Source of the DNA: Dyella_D sp052115385 | GTDB lineage: Bacteria; Pseudomonadota; Gammaproteobacteria; Xanthomonadales; Rhodanobacteraceae | NCBI RefSeq assembly: GCF_052115385.1 | Contig: NZ_JBFRGP010000016.1 | Coordinates: 18,817 to 82,816 of the forward strand | DNA length: 64,000 nt | Direction of reading: 5' to 3' | Shown here: positions 54,066-64,000 of the stretch, one piece after another | Layout: each line of letters begins with the position of its first letter | Numbering within the stretch: the stretch's first letter is position 1 | Notes under the pieces: generated by a model | Databases searched by the model: none | What the model was told of the DNA's origin: nothing | The model's input: the letters and a program-made list of their open reading frames with translations, nothing else | Position numbers and translations under genes: made by a program

Positions 54066-54393
54066 CGTTGTCCACCTCCATGGTGCGGATGCGGATCGCC
54101 TGTTCCAGTTCGCTGACGAAGATCTTGCCGTCGCCGATCTTGCCGGTGCGCGCGGCGCCGCTGATCGCCTCGATCGCCCGTTCCAACTGCTCGTCCGCCA
54201 CCGCCACCTCGATCTTCAGCTTGGGCAGGAAATCCACCACGTACTCGGCGCCGCGGTACAGCTCGGTATGGCCGTGCTGGCGGCCGAAGCCCTTGACCTC
54301 GGTCACCGTCATGCCGGCGACGCCGGTCTCGGACAGGGCCTGCCGGACGTCGTCCAGCGTGAAGGGTTTGATGATTGCGGTAAGCCACTTCAT
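54055..54393 (-). CDS. glnK: nitrogen regulatory protein P-II (GlnK)
   Basis: PII signalling protein of 112 aa from ATG 54393. The T-loop GRQHGHTELYRGAEYVVDFLPK contains uridylylated Tyr51, and TGKIGDGKIFV is the ATP/2-oxoglutarate site. It gates AmtB, encoded directly downstream. A sigma-54 promoter sits 41 bp upstream, consistent with NtrC control under nitrogen limitation. Confidence 0.97.
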   Translation of the reverse strand: MKWLTAIIKPFTLDDVRQALSETGVAGMTVTEVKGFGRQHGHTELYRGAEYVVDFLPKLKIEVAVADEQLERAIEAISGAARTGKIGDGKIFVSELEQAIRIRTMEVDNDAL

Positions 54394-54433
54394 CCGGCGC
54401 GTTCCCCATGAGCGGATTGGTATGTGGCGTTGC

Positions 54434-54449
54434 AGCACGTTGCGTGCCA
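54434..54449 (-). promoter_or_regulatory. sigma-54 promoter of glnK-amtB
   Basis: On the minus strand TGGCACG, four bases, then GTGCT matches the -24/-12 consensus TGGCACG-N4-TTGCW except for one base. About 100 bp upstream (54543-54559) is a strong right half (TTTGGTGCA) of an NtrC site. Confidence 0.7.
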
Positions 54450-54570
54450 GTCGGCGGGTTTGCGCCGGTGTGCGGAGATTCAATGGCTTAGCTCGGCGAA
54501 TTGTCCGACGAAGCGCCGCTTTGGCGCTTCCGCAGGTATCTGTTCCCGGGTTTGGTGCAATGCCATGAGA

Positions 54571-54612
54571 TTGACCCAGGCGCGCTTAATCCGTACCATT
54601 TTGGTCCCGATT
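54571..54612 (+). promoter_or_regulatory. suf operon promoter with overlapping operator palindrome
   Basis: TTGACC (54571-54576), 17-bp spacer, TACCAT (54594-54599). A 25-bp imperfect palindrome (54588-54612, 9 of 12 pairs, centred ACC-ATTTT-GGT) covers the -10. It is a likely site for the Rrf2 protein encoded immediately downstream. Confidence 0.6.
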
Positions 54613-54636
54613 CCCCGATCCGGCCCATCCGTCCTC

Positions 54637-55094
54637 ATGCTCCGCGTCAGCCGCCTTACCGATTACGCCACGGTGGTGATGACCTGCATCGCCGTCCATC
54701 CGCACGACGTGCTCAGCACCGCGCAGATCGCCGACGAGGCGCGGCTGGAGCTGCCCACCGTGAGCAAGCTGCTGAAGTCGCTGAGCCATGCGGGGCTGGT
54801 CGAATCGTTCCGCGGCGTCAACGGCGGCTACCGGCTGGCGCGTCCGGCCGAGGCGATCTCGCTGGCGCAGATCGTGGAAGCGATGGAAGGACCGATCGGC
54901 ATGACCGAGTGCGGCGTCGCCGCGGGGCAGTGCGAGCGCGAATCGCAATGCAACGTGCGCGGCAGCTGGCGGCTGGTGAGCCACGTGGTGGACAACGCCC
55001 TGCGCGCCGTCAGCCTGGCCGACATGCTCAAGCCGCAGCCGGCCCCGCCGGTGGCGACCGTCGCACTCAGCACCCTGAAAAGCAGGACCACCGC

Positions 55095-55098
<4 letters not shown>
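54637..55098 (+). CDS. Rrf2-family SUF system regulator
   Basis: Protein of 153 aa from ATG 54637. The Rrf2 winged helix (LRVSRLTDYATVVMTCIA; ELPTVSKLLKSLSHAGLVES; GVNGGYRLARP) is followed by three Cys in ECGVAAGQCERESQCN that can hold an Fe-S cluster, as in IscR/SUF Rrf2 regulators. First gene of the suf operon; stop overlaps the sufB start. Probably a cluster-dependent autorepressor. Confidence 0.92.
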
Positions 55099-56578
<1,480 letters not shown>

Positions 56579-56582
<4 letters not shown>

Positions 56583-57022
56583 AGCGCGCGCTTCTGTTCC
56601 TGCTCTGCGCCGCGTTGCCGCTGGCCGCCACGGCCCGGCAACCGAACTGCAGCAACCCGGGTACGCAGCTGGAAATCGACGCCTGCGCCGGCGCCGATTT
56701 CGGCAAGGCCGATGCCGAACTCAACAGCGTGTGGAAAAGCATCCTGGCCAAGTACAAGGACCAGCCGCAGTTCCTGGACAAGCTCAAGGCCTCGCAGCGC
56801 CTGTGGCTGCAGTTCCGCGATGCCGAGCTGGAAGCGCTGTACCCGGTGGCCAAGGGCCAGGACGCCCGCGTCCAGTACGGCAGCATGTACCCCACCTGCT
56901 ACACCGGCGCCAAGGCGAAGCTCACCCGCCAGCGCACCGAACAACTCAAGGTCTGGCTGGACGGCGCCCAGGAAGGCGACACCTGCTCCGGCTCCATCAA
57001 GAACTCCGCGGATTTGAAGTGA
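56579..57022 (+). CDS. LprI-like (DUF1311) secreted protein embedded in the suf operon
   Basis: Secreted protein of 147 aa with a signal peptide ending LAATA. The DUF1311/LprI pattern is visible: C...GTQLEIDACAGADFGKADAELNSVW, then QRLWLQFRDAELEALYP and further Cys. Named relatives inhibit lysozyme in mycobacteria; the role here is unknown. It overlaps the sufB stop by 4 bp and ends 1 bp before sufC, so it is truly inside the operon, which is not its usual place. Confidence 0.88.
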
Positions 57023-57023
57023 C

Positions 57024-57784
<761 letters not shown>

Positions 57785-57788
<4 letters not shown>

Positions 57789-59104
57789 GCGAGCCGGCGC
57801 GCACGCCGTTCGTCGCCTCGCTGCCTGAAGCAGCAGCGCTGGCGCGCCTGCCCGGCAGCGAGGTCGCGTGGCTGGATGCGGCGCGGCGCGAGAACCTCGA
57901 TGCCTTCGCCGATGCCGGCCTGCCCGATACCCGCGTCGAAGCCTGGAAGTACACCGCGCTGCGCGCACTGGCGCAGCGCCGCTTCGAACATGGCGACGCG
58001 CAGGCCGCCGTGCGTGCGATCGATGCCGGCGCGCTGGCGCTGCCGGGCGTGGATGGTCCGCATCTGGTGTTCGTCAACGGCGCGTTCCGCGCTGACCTGT
58101 CTTCGCTGGCCGAACTGCCGGCCGGCTTGAGCCTGCGCCCGTTGTCGCAGGCGCTGCGCGAGGACGCCGAAGGCCTGCGTTTCGCGTTGGCGCATCGCTA
58201 CCGTGAGGCCGGCGACGCGTTCGCCCGGCTCAACGCCGCCTTGGCCAGCGACGGCGTGGTGCTGCGCGTTGCGGCTGGCACGGCGATCGCCAAGTCGGTG
58301 CATCTGCTGTTTATCGGCGCACCGGCCGATGGCGACCTGGCCTGGCATCTGCGCAATATCGTCGAACTGGAAGAGGGTGCCGAACTCGCCCTGGTCGAAC
58401 ACCACGTCGCCACCGGCACGCAGAAGCACCTGGCTACCGTGGTCGGCGAGGTGGTGCTGCGCGATGGCGCGAAGCTCGACTACGCGATCGTGCAGGACGC
58501 CGCCGAAGACGCGACCCTGATCCGCCACAACCAGCTGCGCCTCGGCGCACGCGCGCATGCCGCGCTGCACGTGCTCGAACTGGGCGGCGCGCTGGTGCGC
58601 CACGACCTGCGCACGGAACTGGCCGGCGACGAAGCGCGCTTCGTCTCCAACGGTGTCTTCGCGCTGCATGGCCGCCAACATGTCGACACGCAGTTGGCGC
58701 TGCGCCACGCGGCGCTGAACACCGCGTCCGAATCCACCTGGCGCGGCGTCGCCGACCAGCGTTCGCGCGGCGTGTTCCGCGGCGGCATCGTGGTGGCCGA
58801 GGGCGCCGACGGCAGCGACGCATCGCTGAGCAGCAAGAACCTGCTGCTGTCCGCGCTGGCCGAGATCGACACCAAGCCGGAACTGGAAATCTACGCCGAC
58901 GAAGTGAAGGCCGCGCACGGCGCTACCGTTGGCCAGCTGGACGAGCGCGCGCTGTTCTACCTGCGCTCGCGCGGCATCCCGCACACCGAGGCGCGCGCCA
59001 TGCTCACCGCCGCGTTCTGCCGCGCGGTGCTGCAGGCGATGCCGAACGAGGCGCTGCGCGAACACGTCTCCCAGCTGCTGCTGGCCCACCTGCCGGCCGA
59101 ATGA
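57785..59104 (+). CDS. sufD: Fe-S cluster assembly protein SufD
   Basis: Paralogue of SufB, 439 aa. N-terminal segment with EAWKYTALRAL, C-terminal beta-helix core and the conserved ending SSKNLLLSALAEIDTKPELEIYADEVKAAHGATVGQ; RSRGIPHTEARAML near the end is typical. Forms SufBC2D with its neighbours. Confidence 0.96.
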
Positions 59105-60375
59105 CGCCCACGCCACCGGATCCCCAGCCGATGAACGCCCAAGCCCAGCTTCCCACCGCCTTCGACGTGCAACGCATCCGCGCCGATTTCCCGCTGCTGG
59201 CGCGCAGCGTGCACGGCAAGCCGCTGGTGTATTTCGATAACGCCAATACCAGCCAGAAGCCGCAGAGCGTGATCGAGGCGGTCGACCAGCACTACCGGCT
59301 GCACAACGCCAATGTCTCGCGCGCCGTGCATCTGCTGGGCGAGGAAGCCACCGCCGCCTACGAGGGTGCGCGCGACAAGCTGGCGGCCTTCATCAACGCC
59401 ACGTCGCGCAACGAGATCGTGCTGACCTCCGGCACCACCCAGGCGATCAACCTGGTGGCCTATAGCTACGCGCTGCCGCAACTGCAGCCGGGCGACGCCA
59501 TCGTCACCACGGTCATGGACCATCACGCCAATATCGTGCCGTGGCAGATCGTCGCCGCGCGCAGCGGCGCCACGGTGAAGCCGGCGCCGATCGACGAGCG
59601 CGGCGAGCTGATCGTCGAGGAATACCTCAAGCTGCTTACGCCCGAGGTGAAGCTCGCCTGCGTGAGCCATGTCTCCAACGTGCTGGGCACGGTCAACCCG
59701 GTGCGCGAGCTGGCGCGCGAATGCCGCAAGCGCGGCATCCCGCTGCTGGTCGACGGTTCGCAGGCAGTGCCGCACCGTCCGGTCGACGTGCAGGCGCTGG
59801 GCTGCGATTTCTATGCGATCACCGGCCACAAGATGCTGGCGCCCACCGGCACCGGCGCGCTGTGGGCGCGCAAGGAACTGCTGCAGGCGATGCCGCCGTT
59901 CTTCGGCGGTGGCGAGATGATCCGCGAAGTGCGCTTCAGCGGCACCACCTTCGCCGAGCCGCCGCACCGCTTCGAGGCGGGTACGCCGAATATCGCGGGT
60001 TTTGCCGGCGTGTCGGCGGCGATCGACTACTACGCCTCGGTCGGCTTCGAAGCCATCCATGCCTGGGAACAGCAGCTGCTGGCCTACGCCACCGAGCGCC
60101 TGCGCGAAATTCCCGGCCTGCGCATCTTCGGCGAGGCCAAGGACAAGGAGCCGGTGATCTCGTTCCTGATCGACGGCGCCCAGGCGACGGATCTCGCCAC
60201 CTTGCTGGACCTGCAAGGCGTCGCCGTGCGCTCCGGCCACCACTGCGCGCATCCGCTGATGCAGTTCTACGGCGTGCCGGCCACGCTGCGCGCCTCGCTG
60301 GCGTTCTACAACACCCGCGAGGAGATCGACGCCTTCATCACCGCGCTGCTGAAGGTGCGCAAGCTGCTGCTGTAA
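59101..60375 (+). CDS. sufS: cysteine desulfurase SufS
   Basis: PLP enzyme of 424 aa supplying persulfide sulfur to SUF. The start FPLLARSVHGKPLVYFDNAN, PLP Lys in AITGHKMLAPTGTGAL and catalytic Cys in RSGHHCAHPLM are all present, so it is a type II desulfurase. Overlaps sufD by 4 bp. No sufE or sufU follows; the sulfur relay partner must lie elsewhere. Confidence 0.97.
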   Translation: MTPTPPDPQPMNAQAQLPTAFDVQRIRADFPLLARSVHGKPLVYFDNANTSQKPQSVIEAVDQHYRLHNANVSRAVHLLGEEATAAYEGARDKLAAFINATSRNEIVLTSGTTQAINLVAYSYALPQLQPGDAIVTTVMDHHANIVPWQIVAARSGATVKPAPIDERGELIVEEYLKLLTPEVKLACVSHVSNVLGTVNPVRELARECRKRGIPLLVDGSQAVPHRPVDVQALGCDFYAITGHKMLAPTGTGALWARKELLQAMPPFFGGGEMIREVRFSGTTFAEPPHRFEAGTPNIAGFAGVSAAIDYYASVGFEAIHAWEQQLLAYATERLREIPGLRIFGEAKDKEPVISFLIDGAQATDLATLLDLQGVAVRSGHHCAHPLMQFYGVPATLRASLAFYNTREEIDAFITALLKVRKLLL

Positions 60376-60418
60376 TGTGCGGGCGAAACTCGGCTCATCA
60401 CTTGCAAGGATGCAAACC

Positions 60419-61441
60419 ATGCAGCGGACGGCACAAATTCGATGGATGCTCTGGCTGGCCGCGTTATGGCTGGTGATCGCCTGGCCCGCGCTTGCCGATG
60501 AGGCACCCCTGCCGGTGCTGCACGGCCGCGTCAACGACTACGCCCGCGTGCTCGGCGCGAACGCCGCGTCGATCGAGGCCAAGCTGGCAGCCGAAGAACG
60601 GGCTACCGGCAACCAGGTAGTGGTGCTCACCGTGACCGACCTCGGCGGGCGCGATATCGAGAGCTACGCCAACGAGGTGCTGCATGGCTGGAAGCTCGGG
60701 CGCAAAGGTGTCGACGACGGCGTGCTGATCGTGCTGGCGGTGAAGGATCGCCACGCGCGCATCGAAGTCGGCTACGGACTGGAAGGCACGCTCACGGACC
60801 TGGCCAGCTCGCGCATCCTGCGCGACAGCATGCATCCGCATTTCGCCGCGGGCGATTACGCGGGCGGCATGGAAGCGGGTGTCGATGCGGTGCTGGCAGC
60901 CTTGGCGGGGCAGCAGGCGCAGGGCACGCCGATCAAGCATGACGACGCCTGGGCGCCCTGGTGGGCGTTTATCCTGCCGCTGGTCATGGCGACCCTGTTC
61001 GGCGGGATCGCCGCCGCGGCCGGCGGCTGGAAGATCCTGTGGCTGCCGCTGCTGTGCCTGCTGTTTCCGTTCGGCATGGCGCCGTGGCCCGCGGCGCTGG
61101 GGATCGTGTCGATCTATCTGGCCGGCATTTTCGGTTCGCGCTATCGCTGGATGCGCGCCGAGTACCTGCAAATGAAGGCTGGCAGCGGGCGGCGTAGCAA
61201 GGCCCCGGCTGGTTCATGGCCTCCTGGCTTCATGGACGTCTGGCGCTGGCACGGCGTGCAAAGCAACGGCAAACGGCGGCGGCGCGCGCATTCCTCCGCC
61301 GGTGCGGTGGCCTTCCTGGACAGGGACAGCAGCAGCGATTCCTGGTCTTCTTCCTCGTCCTCATCCTCCGACTCGTCGTCCGATTCGTTCTCCGGCGGCG
61401 GTGGCGATTCCGGTGGCGGCGGTTCCTCCGATAGCTGGTAA
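60419..61441 (+). CDS. TPM-domain membrane protein with Ser/Gly-rich tail
   Basis: Protein of 340 aa from ATG 60419 (AAGGA 8 nt upstream; ATG 60410 and 60377 lack sites). Signal peptide, then a TPM domain (VNDYARVLGANAASIEAKL; NQVVVLTVTDLGGRDIESYA; GLEGTLTDLASSRIL), two or three membrane helices, and a C-terminal tail of Ser, Asp and Gly only. YgcG-like proteins of this type have a suggested role in membrane or photosystem repair; the function in bacteria is open. Confidence 0.9.
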   Translation: MQRTAQIRWMLWLAALWLVIAWPALADEAPLPVLHGRVNDYARVLGANAASIEAKLAAEERATGNQVVVLTVTDLGGRDIESYANEVLHGWKLGRKGVDDGVLIVLAVKDRHARIEVGYGLEGTLTDLASSRILRDSMHPHFAAGDYAGGMEAGVDAVLAALAGQQAQGTPIKHDDAWAPWWAFILPLVMATLFGGIAAAAGGWKILWLPLLCLLFPFGMAPWPAALGIVSIYLAGIFGSRYRWMRAEYLQMKAGSGRRSKAPAGSWPPGFMDVWRWHGVQSNGKRRRRAHSSAGAVAFLDRDSSSDSWSSSSSSSSDSSSDSFSGGGGDSGGGGSSDSW

Positions 61442-61443
61442 AG

Positions 61444-61475
61444 AAAAACCCGCGGGCTCGCACCCGCGGGTTTTT
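61444..61475. terminator. bidirectional terminator
   Basis: A 13-bp stem (61444-61456 with 61463-61475) with A-tract and T-tract on either side, between two convergent genes. Confidence 0.93.
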
Positions 61476-61497
61476 CATGTCGGCGCTGGTTGCGGTC

Positions 61498-63531
61498 TTA
61501 CCAGACCTTCACCTGCTGCTCGCCCGAACGCACCATCTTGTCGCCCGGCTTGCACTGGAACGCCTGCGCGAACGCCGCCATGTTCGACGGCGCACCGATT
61601 GCGCGGAATTTCCCCGGTGCGTGCGGATCGGTATTGAGCAGGGTGAGTTGCGCGGCATCGCGGATATTGCCGCGCCACACGCGCGCCCAGTTGAGGAAGA
61701 AACGCTGGTCCTGGTGGTAGCCGTCGATGCTCTGCTTGGCCTCGGCCGGGTTCTTCGCCAGCGCCATCTGCAGCGCATCGTAGGCGGCATTGAGGCCGCC
61801 CAGGTCGCCGATGTTCTCGCCCATGGTCAGCTGGCCGTTGACGAACTTGCCCGGCAGCGCCTCGTAGCCGTTGAACTGCGCGGCCAGCTTGCCGGTGCGT
61901 TCCTCGAAGGCCTTGCGGTCGGCATCGGTCCACCAGTTGACGTTGTTGCCCTGGGCGTCGAACTTGCTGCCCTGGTCGTCGTAGCCATGGCCCATCTCAT
62001 GGCCGATCACCGCGCCGATGCCGCCGTAGTTGAGCGCGTCGTCGACCTTGGCGTCGAAGAACGGCGGCTGCAGGATGGCGGCGGGGAACACGATCTCGTT
62101 CTTCTGCGCGTTGTAGGACGCGTTCACCGTCTGCGGCGTCATGCCCCATTCGCTGCGGTCCACCGGCTTGCCGATCTTGCGCACCATATAGTCGTAGTTG
62201 AACTTGGCCGCCGCGTGCACGTTGCCGAAATAATCGCCCGGCTTCAGCGCGAGGCCGCTCCAGTCGCGCCACTTGTCCGGATAGCCGATCTTGGGCGTGA
62301 AACTGGCCCATTTCTCCAGCGCTTTCTGCTTGGTCGCGGCGCTCATCCACTCCAGGTTCTCGATGCGCGACTTGTAGGCGGCGCGCAGGTTGTCCACCAG
62401 GCCTTGCGCGCGCTGCTTGGATTCCGGCGAGAAATAACGCGCCACATAGAGCTGGCCCAACGCCATGCCCATGCTGTCGTTGAGCGCATCGAGCGTGCGC
62501 TTCCAGCGCGCCTTCATTTCCTTCTGGTCGTTGAGCGTCTTCGCATTGAAGTCGAAGTCTTCCTGCTGGAACGCGGTCGACAGATAGGGCGCGGCACTGT
62601 CCACCGCATGGAAGCGCAGATAGGCCTGCCAGTCCGCTGCCGGCGTCTCTGCCAGCATCTTGTCAACCTCAGTGAAGAACTTCGGATGCGACAGCGAGAA
62701 GCCATCCTTCACGTCGGCGCCCTGCGCCTGGAAGAACGCCGCCCAGTCGAAGTGCGGGGTCACCTTGTCGGCGTCGGCGATGCTGACGAAGTGATAGCGG
62801 TTCTCCGGTTTGCGCAATTCGGTCGGCACCAGTGATGCAGCGGCCAGGCGCGTCTCGAACGCCATCACTGCCTTGGCCTGCGCCTGCGCATCGGCCGCGC
62901 TAACGCCGACCAGTTGCAGGGTGCGCGCGATGTGCGCGACGTAGGCTTCGCGGATCTTGTCGAAGTCGGCCTTGCTGTAATAGTCGGCGGTGGGCAGGCC
63001 CAGGCCGCTCTGGCCGGCGTAGGCGATCTGGCGGCTGGAATCCTTGAAGTCCGGGCTGCCGGAGAAGCGGAACAGCACGCTGTCGCCGCGCGCGTAGCTG
63101 TCGCGGATATAGGCGGCGACGTCGGCGCCGTTCTGCAGTGCGTCGATGCGCGCGAGCTGCGGCTTGATCGGGTCGTAGCCGGCTTTCTCGATGGCGGCGA
63201 CGTCCATGCCGGAGGCGTACAGGTAACCGATGTTCTGTTCGATCGAGCCGGCCTGGCTTTGCGCCGGGTGTTTGGCGGCGGCTTCGACGATGGTGCGCTG
63301 GGCGTTGAGGCTGTCTTCGCGCAGGGCGTCGAAGGAGCCCCAGCGCGTGCGGTCCGGCGGGATCGGGTGGGTGGCGACCCATTTGGCGTTGACGAAGCCG
63401 TTGAAGTCGGCGCAGGGGGCGATCTTCTGGTCGAGGTCTTTGATGTCGAAGGTGCCGGCGGGGCCGGCGATGGCCAGGGTGGAGAGGGTCAGGGTGATGG
63501 CCAGGGCCAGTGGACGGGCGAGGTGGTGCAT
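61498..63531 (-). CDS. M13-family (neprilysin/PepO-like) zinc metallopeptidase
   Basis: Secreted peptidase of 677 aa with a signal peptide ending LAIAG. The zinc motif is VIGHEMGHGYDDQGSKFD (about residue 510), the third ligand is in GENIGDLGGLNAAYDA, NASYNAQKNEIVFPAAILQPPFF is the substrate-backbone motif, and the C-terminus ends VKVW. Degrades small peptides in the periplasm or outside. Convergent with the TPM gene. Confidence 0.97.
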   Translation of the reverse strand: MHHLARPLALAITLTLSTLAIAGPAGTFDIKDLDQKIAPCADFNGFVNAKWVATHPIPPDRTRWGSFDALREDSLNAQRTIVEAAAKHPAQSQAGSIEQNIGYLYASGMDVAAIEKAGYDPIKPQLARIDALQNGADVAAYIRDSYARGDSVLFRFSGSPDFKDSSRQIAYAGQSGLGLPTADYYSKADFDKIREAYVAHIARTLQLVGVSAADAQAQAKAVMAFETRLAAASLVPTELRKPENRYHFVSIADADKVTPHFDWAAFFQAQGADVKDGFSLSHPKFFTEVDKMLAETPAADWQAYLRFHAVDSAAPYLSTAFQQEDFDFNAKTLNDQKEMKARWKRTLDALNDSMGMALGQLYVARYFSPESKQRAQGLVDNLRAAYKSRIENLEWMSAATKQKALEKWASFTPKIGYPDKWRDWSGLALKPGDYFGNVHAAAKFNYDYMVRKIGKPVDRSEWGMTPQTVNASYNAQKNEIVFPAAILQPPFFDAKVDDALNYGGIGAVIGHEMGHGYDDQGSKFDAQGNNVNWWTDADRKAFEERTGKLAAQFNGYEALPGKFVNGQLTMGENIGDLGGLNAAYDALQMALAKNPAEAKQSIDGYHQDQRFFLNWARVWRGNIRDAAQLTLLNTDPHAPGKFRAIGAPSNMAAFAQAFQCKPGDKMVRSGEQQVKVW

Positions 63532-63599
63532 GGTGGTCCCCTTCGGTGGCGGGTGCCGCGGGGTGGCGCGGCTAGCCGGGCAGGCTAGGCAGGGGGGGT

Positions 63600-64000
63600 G
63601 TTTTGTCGACAGTGTCGAAGGTCACTCATCCTCCGTCATCACGGCGTGGGCCGGAATCCGTTTTGCTCGTCATTCCGGCGTAGGCCGGACGACCGCGTAG
63701 CGCGAAGAACGCCCGCAGGGCGGCCCCGAAGGGGTGAGCGAAGCGAATCATCCAGTAGTGGTGATAGTCGATTGTCGTACTGACGCCAGGGTGTCTCGCC
63801 CTCGGCGAGTGTTTCGCCCCGCTGCCGCGGGGCGACTTACTTTCTCTTGCTTTGCCCAAGAGAAAGCTAAGCAAAGAGAAGGGCACCCTGCTTGGCGCCC
63901 TCCGATGGCAAAGCCATCGGAGGGTCCGTGAGGGCTGGCCGGGCTTTTTGACAGGGCATCCATGCCCTGATCAAAAAGGCGGGGACGTCCTGTCCCCGCC
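63600..64000. repeat. hairpin-rich intergenic repeat block at the window edge
   Basis: No credible gene in about 470 bp upstream of the peptidase. Stems are TTTCTCTTG/CAAGAGAAA (63841-63849/63857-63865), CCCTCCGATGGC/GCCATCGGAGGG (63898-63909/63913-63924) and GGCGGGGAC/GTCCCCGCC (63978-63986/63992-64000). From memory, similar blocks are multicopy in xanthomonads and are often annotated as spurious proteins; in this window it occurs once. Confidence 0.55.

Noticed and set aside
63734..63963. Short frames on both strands in the right-edge block
   Set aside because: They cross perfect inverted repeats and show no gene-like start; more likely repeat DNA.

Overview
The window reads as a chromosomal segment of a GC-rich gammaproteobacterium of the Lysobacterales (Xanthomonadales), probably Rhodanobacteraceae (Dyella/Rhodanobacter/Luteibacter-like). 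This rests on the gene order thrS-infC-rpmI-rplT-pheS-pheT-ihfA-merR-tRNA-Pro, an Oar-like TonB receptor with a carboxypeptidase-like N-terminal domain, the murU-amgK recycling pair, and a dispersed REP/BIME-like repeat family. Species identity cannot be fixed from the sequence alone.

Layout. 0-2.5 kb: partial pseudopilin and uvrB. 2.58-5.73 kb: tRNA-Val(GAC) followed by a 3 kb insert (a phage-tailspike-like beta-helix protein and a membrane acyltransferase) closed by a 13-bp copy of the tRNA 3' end, i.e. a tRNA-bounded mini-island without an integrase. 5.8-14.4 kb: hemJ, an epimerase remnant, then the translation operon thrS to ihfA with a merR-type regulator and tRNA-Pro(GGG). 14.4-26.3 kb: a UBP-type zinc-finger protein, quinone oxidoreductase, serA divergent from a D-2-hydroxyglutarate dehydrogenase-like gene, proline iminopeptidase, a large secreted nuclease, upp, a PsiF-repeat protein and a class III aminotransferase. 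26.6-31.4 kb: ABC transporter plus two tandem DesK-like kinases and one DesR-like regulator, in one operon.

31.4-35.0 kb is the most unusual part. A promoter, a 34-codon leader ORF and an attenuator-like set of mutually exclusive hairpins precede about 350 nt of structured non-coding DNA. Two abutting tRNA-like cloverleaves follow (anticodons CGU and CGG, defective acceptor stems, no CCA). After them come a further hairpin-rich stretch, an SPFH/slipin protein without a membrane anchor, and the RNA ligase RtcB. All are co-oriented, consistent with an RNA damage/repair operon whose leader may sense translation failure.

35-64 kb: a small unknown protein, a repeat-rich intergenic block, a DUF3142-type lipoprotein and a membrane-anchored periplasmic protein, queA-tgt-yajC-secD-secF, an Oar-like TonB receptor, a sterol-desaturase-family protein, murU-amgK, amtB-glnK (sigma-54 promoter; heptamer repeat at the 5' end of amtB), the SUF iron-sulfur operon (Rrf2 regulator-sufB-LprI-like-sufC-sufD-sufS), a TPM-domain protein, an M13 metallopeptidase, and a hairpin-rich repeat block at the right edge. 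Most of the window is housekeeping; the accessory signals are the tRNA-Val mini-island, the slipin-RtcB/tRNA-like locus and the interspersed repeats.
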